A stretch of DNA of 64,000 bases from Prunus persica (Eukaryota; Streptophyta; Magnoliopsida; Rosales; Rosaceae). Where the stretch lies: contig NC_034014.1 in the NCBI RefSeq assembly GCF_000346465.2, positions 28,064,076 through 28,128,075 on the forward strand, in the 5' to 3' direction. The translations under genes and the position numbers were made by a program. Of the stretch, positions 62,311-64,000 are shown piece by piece (positions within the stretch are counted from its first letter, which is position 1; each line of letters begins with the position of its first letter). The notes below the pieces were generated by a model. That model was not told the DNA's origin. It was given only the letters and a program-made list of their open reading frames with translations, and ran no database searches.

Positions 62311-64000
62311 TACACGTAATCATTATAGAAACGTTTAGTTGTTGAGTTTCAAAGATTGTAAAGTTTTGCATAGAGTCAAAAGATTAAAAGAGTTTTAAAA
62401 AAGAGTATATATGAGTGAGCATACAGGTGCGTCGCAGGACATCATTACTTATTGTATAAATGGGACCTCGCGCTGGGCATGGCCCATGCATCATGCTCGT
62501 GATGAGTATAAGATAATCGAACGAACCAGCAACTCGATAAGATTGACTCCAATTAAACATCAACTAGAGTTGGTAAAATGGATATGTATACATAAAATAA
62601 AATATTTATTAGTTTTTGGTTGTTGCCAAAATTAAAAAGAGGGTAAAATTTTTCTCACACACGAATCAAGGTGTTATACAAATTCGAGCCCGAGATTTAT
62701 AATTCAACTTCAATATTAACATTATAATTAAGTCGAAAACATGTCGTTTAATTGTTTAAATTTTGTAAATACGTAATCGTAAACTCTGAAATTGTGAATA
62801 TCCAAACATTACTGGATTAAGGAAAAAAAATGTACGAAAAATCTGAACAAAATTCTAGCTCATTATGTATGTAAGATTATGGTTCGTGCCTCCTCTGCTT
62901 TTACCAAATTTAATGTTTTTTATTTTGTTGGGTGAAAAATTGAATGTGTTTTTGGATGTGACTTTAGAGGTTTTGGTGACAGGCTTTGAAAGTTGAGTTT
63001 CACCGTTTTGCGCCATGCATTTGCGGCCTGCAAGAAAAAACTGCAATTTCATAGTTTTATTCAAAAAGATCACCACGCTTTTCTCAACTTTTGGGCTTTG
63101 GCCCGAGAGGCCCCCCAATACATATGATGTTACATACTGACGCGTGTCGAATACAGTTGATGGACCCTCCTTGACTCAGTGACACATCAAGTACACGTAC
63201 GATGCCAGCCTGGACAACAAGAAAAGAAGATAAAATTTGGTCAGTTACATACAGTATAACGTTCTAATAAAAATGGTCACAATCACATGACTCACACCAT
63301 AGTCTTTTAAGATTTGCAAGTGCTTTTGATATGGCTAAAATCACTTACTGACAATCAAAAACACTTATGACAACGTTTGTAAGTACTTACGAGTCACACA
63401 AACGCTTTATAAAGCACTTAGATTTTCAATAAATTTTTTAACATTCTTCTAATAGAAGCACTTCTAAAAAAGTGTTTCTAAACATACACATTCTCAAACG
63501 AGCCGTAACTAACATATTTTGTGATTGTTTATGAAAGTCACTCGTTGTGAGTCAAAATCAAGTCTTTGTATGATATAAATTTGTTAATACAAACTAAAAG
63601 TAACATTAATCTAATACTTTAACCTTAGAATCTATTATTATCTTATGCTATATTCATATAATTCATCACGTTGGTGTATTCCACGTCGTACATGAGTACA
63701 AAAAAGGGTGTGCAATCGATGGTTAGATGCGATATGAATCATGAAATGGTGTCACTGTCATGTAGCCATGTGTGGTCAGAAAGAAAAATGATGAACTCTC
63801 TGAAACTTTTATAAACAAAAGAATTGGTGGTGAAGGTTTATATTTGATGCGTGACATGATATAAAATTCATCATTCATTAAGACACATATTTTGTTAACC
63901 TGTCTACTTCATTATCGTGTTTATGCTATGCACTTTTGTTCATGTTGTCATGCACTGCCTTAGTCACTGTCCACAGCACATATGTTTTTCAATACAAAGA
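62311..64000. other. gene-free end of the window
   Basis: No gene recognised. A weak foldback-like segment near 63300-63505 (AAGTGCTTTTGAT, GAAGCACTTCTAAAAAAGTG) resembles degraded MITEs. Frames such as 62855-63118 on the minus strand show no family resemblance. Confidence 0.4.

Noticed and set aside
61700..62320. CRISPR-like repeat-spacer structure
   Set aside because: The two direct repeats are about 290 bases with hairpin-CTAG ends and lie in a plant genome; a Helitron-like origin explains them.

Overview
This is a nuclear window from a dicot plant. Most protein genes are split by short GT-AG introns, intergenic DNA is AT-rich, there are long CT/GA microsatellites, and the genes belong to plant-specific families (CKI1-type histidine kinase, Agenet, TRM/DUF4378, DUF1645, DUF3511). 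Protein flavour and repeat types suggest a woody rosid, possibly Rosaceae, but this is an inference without any search. Exon chains were built by hand from reading frame, splice sites and remembered family members; all those given join in frame.

Layout. 0.4-6.3 kb is a repeat and relic zone: a CTAGGCGG-type array, a 43-bp palindromic array, a dead DJ-1/PfpI-like gene with a hAT transposase relic in its intron, two further tandem arrays and an LTR. 6.6-10.4 kb holds a CKI1-like histidine kinase (-). 12.7-16.7 kb is a tandem segmental duplication: a cyclic phosphodiesterase-like gene (+) beside an Agenet gene (-), then a broken phosphodiesterase fragment beside a second Agenet gene. 17.4-17.9 kb is a hAT-type MITE. 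Then come a universal stress protein (-, 18.1-18.9), SAR1 GTPase (+, 20.9-22.9), a small secreted, probably lipid-anchored protein (+, 23.7-24.5), SNU23-like splicing factor (-, 25.0-27.5) and tRNA-Pro(CGG) at 27.8 kb.

28.5-32.6 kb is transposon-rich: a minisatellite split by a probable solo LTR, a Helitron-like relic and an LTR on the minus strand. Next are a protein disulfide isomerase of the PDIL2 type (+, 33.5-36.9), a DUF1645 gene (-, 39.3-40.5), about 4 kb of intergenic DNA with a MITE and microsatellites, a TRM-like DUF4378 gene (-, 44.5-48.4), a RECQ1-like helicase (-, 50.8-54.5), a DUF3511 gene (-, 55.1-55.5) and a MUT-7-like 3'-5' exonuclease (-, 56.2-60.2). The last 4 kb has a tandem Helitron-like element and otherwise nothing recognised.

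The genes are ordinary neighbours without an operon-like functional link; SAR1 and PDI both serve the secretory pathway, but they are 10 kb apart and this looks coincidental. I found no convincing new biological system. The points most worth checking are the phosphodiesterase with an altered first HxT motif and its duplicated neighbourhood, the 43-bp palindromic array, the GC-AG intron in RECQ1, and the tandem Helitron and solo-LTR structures.
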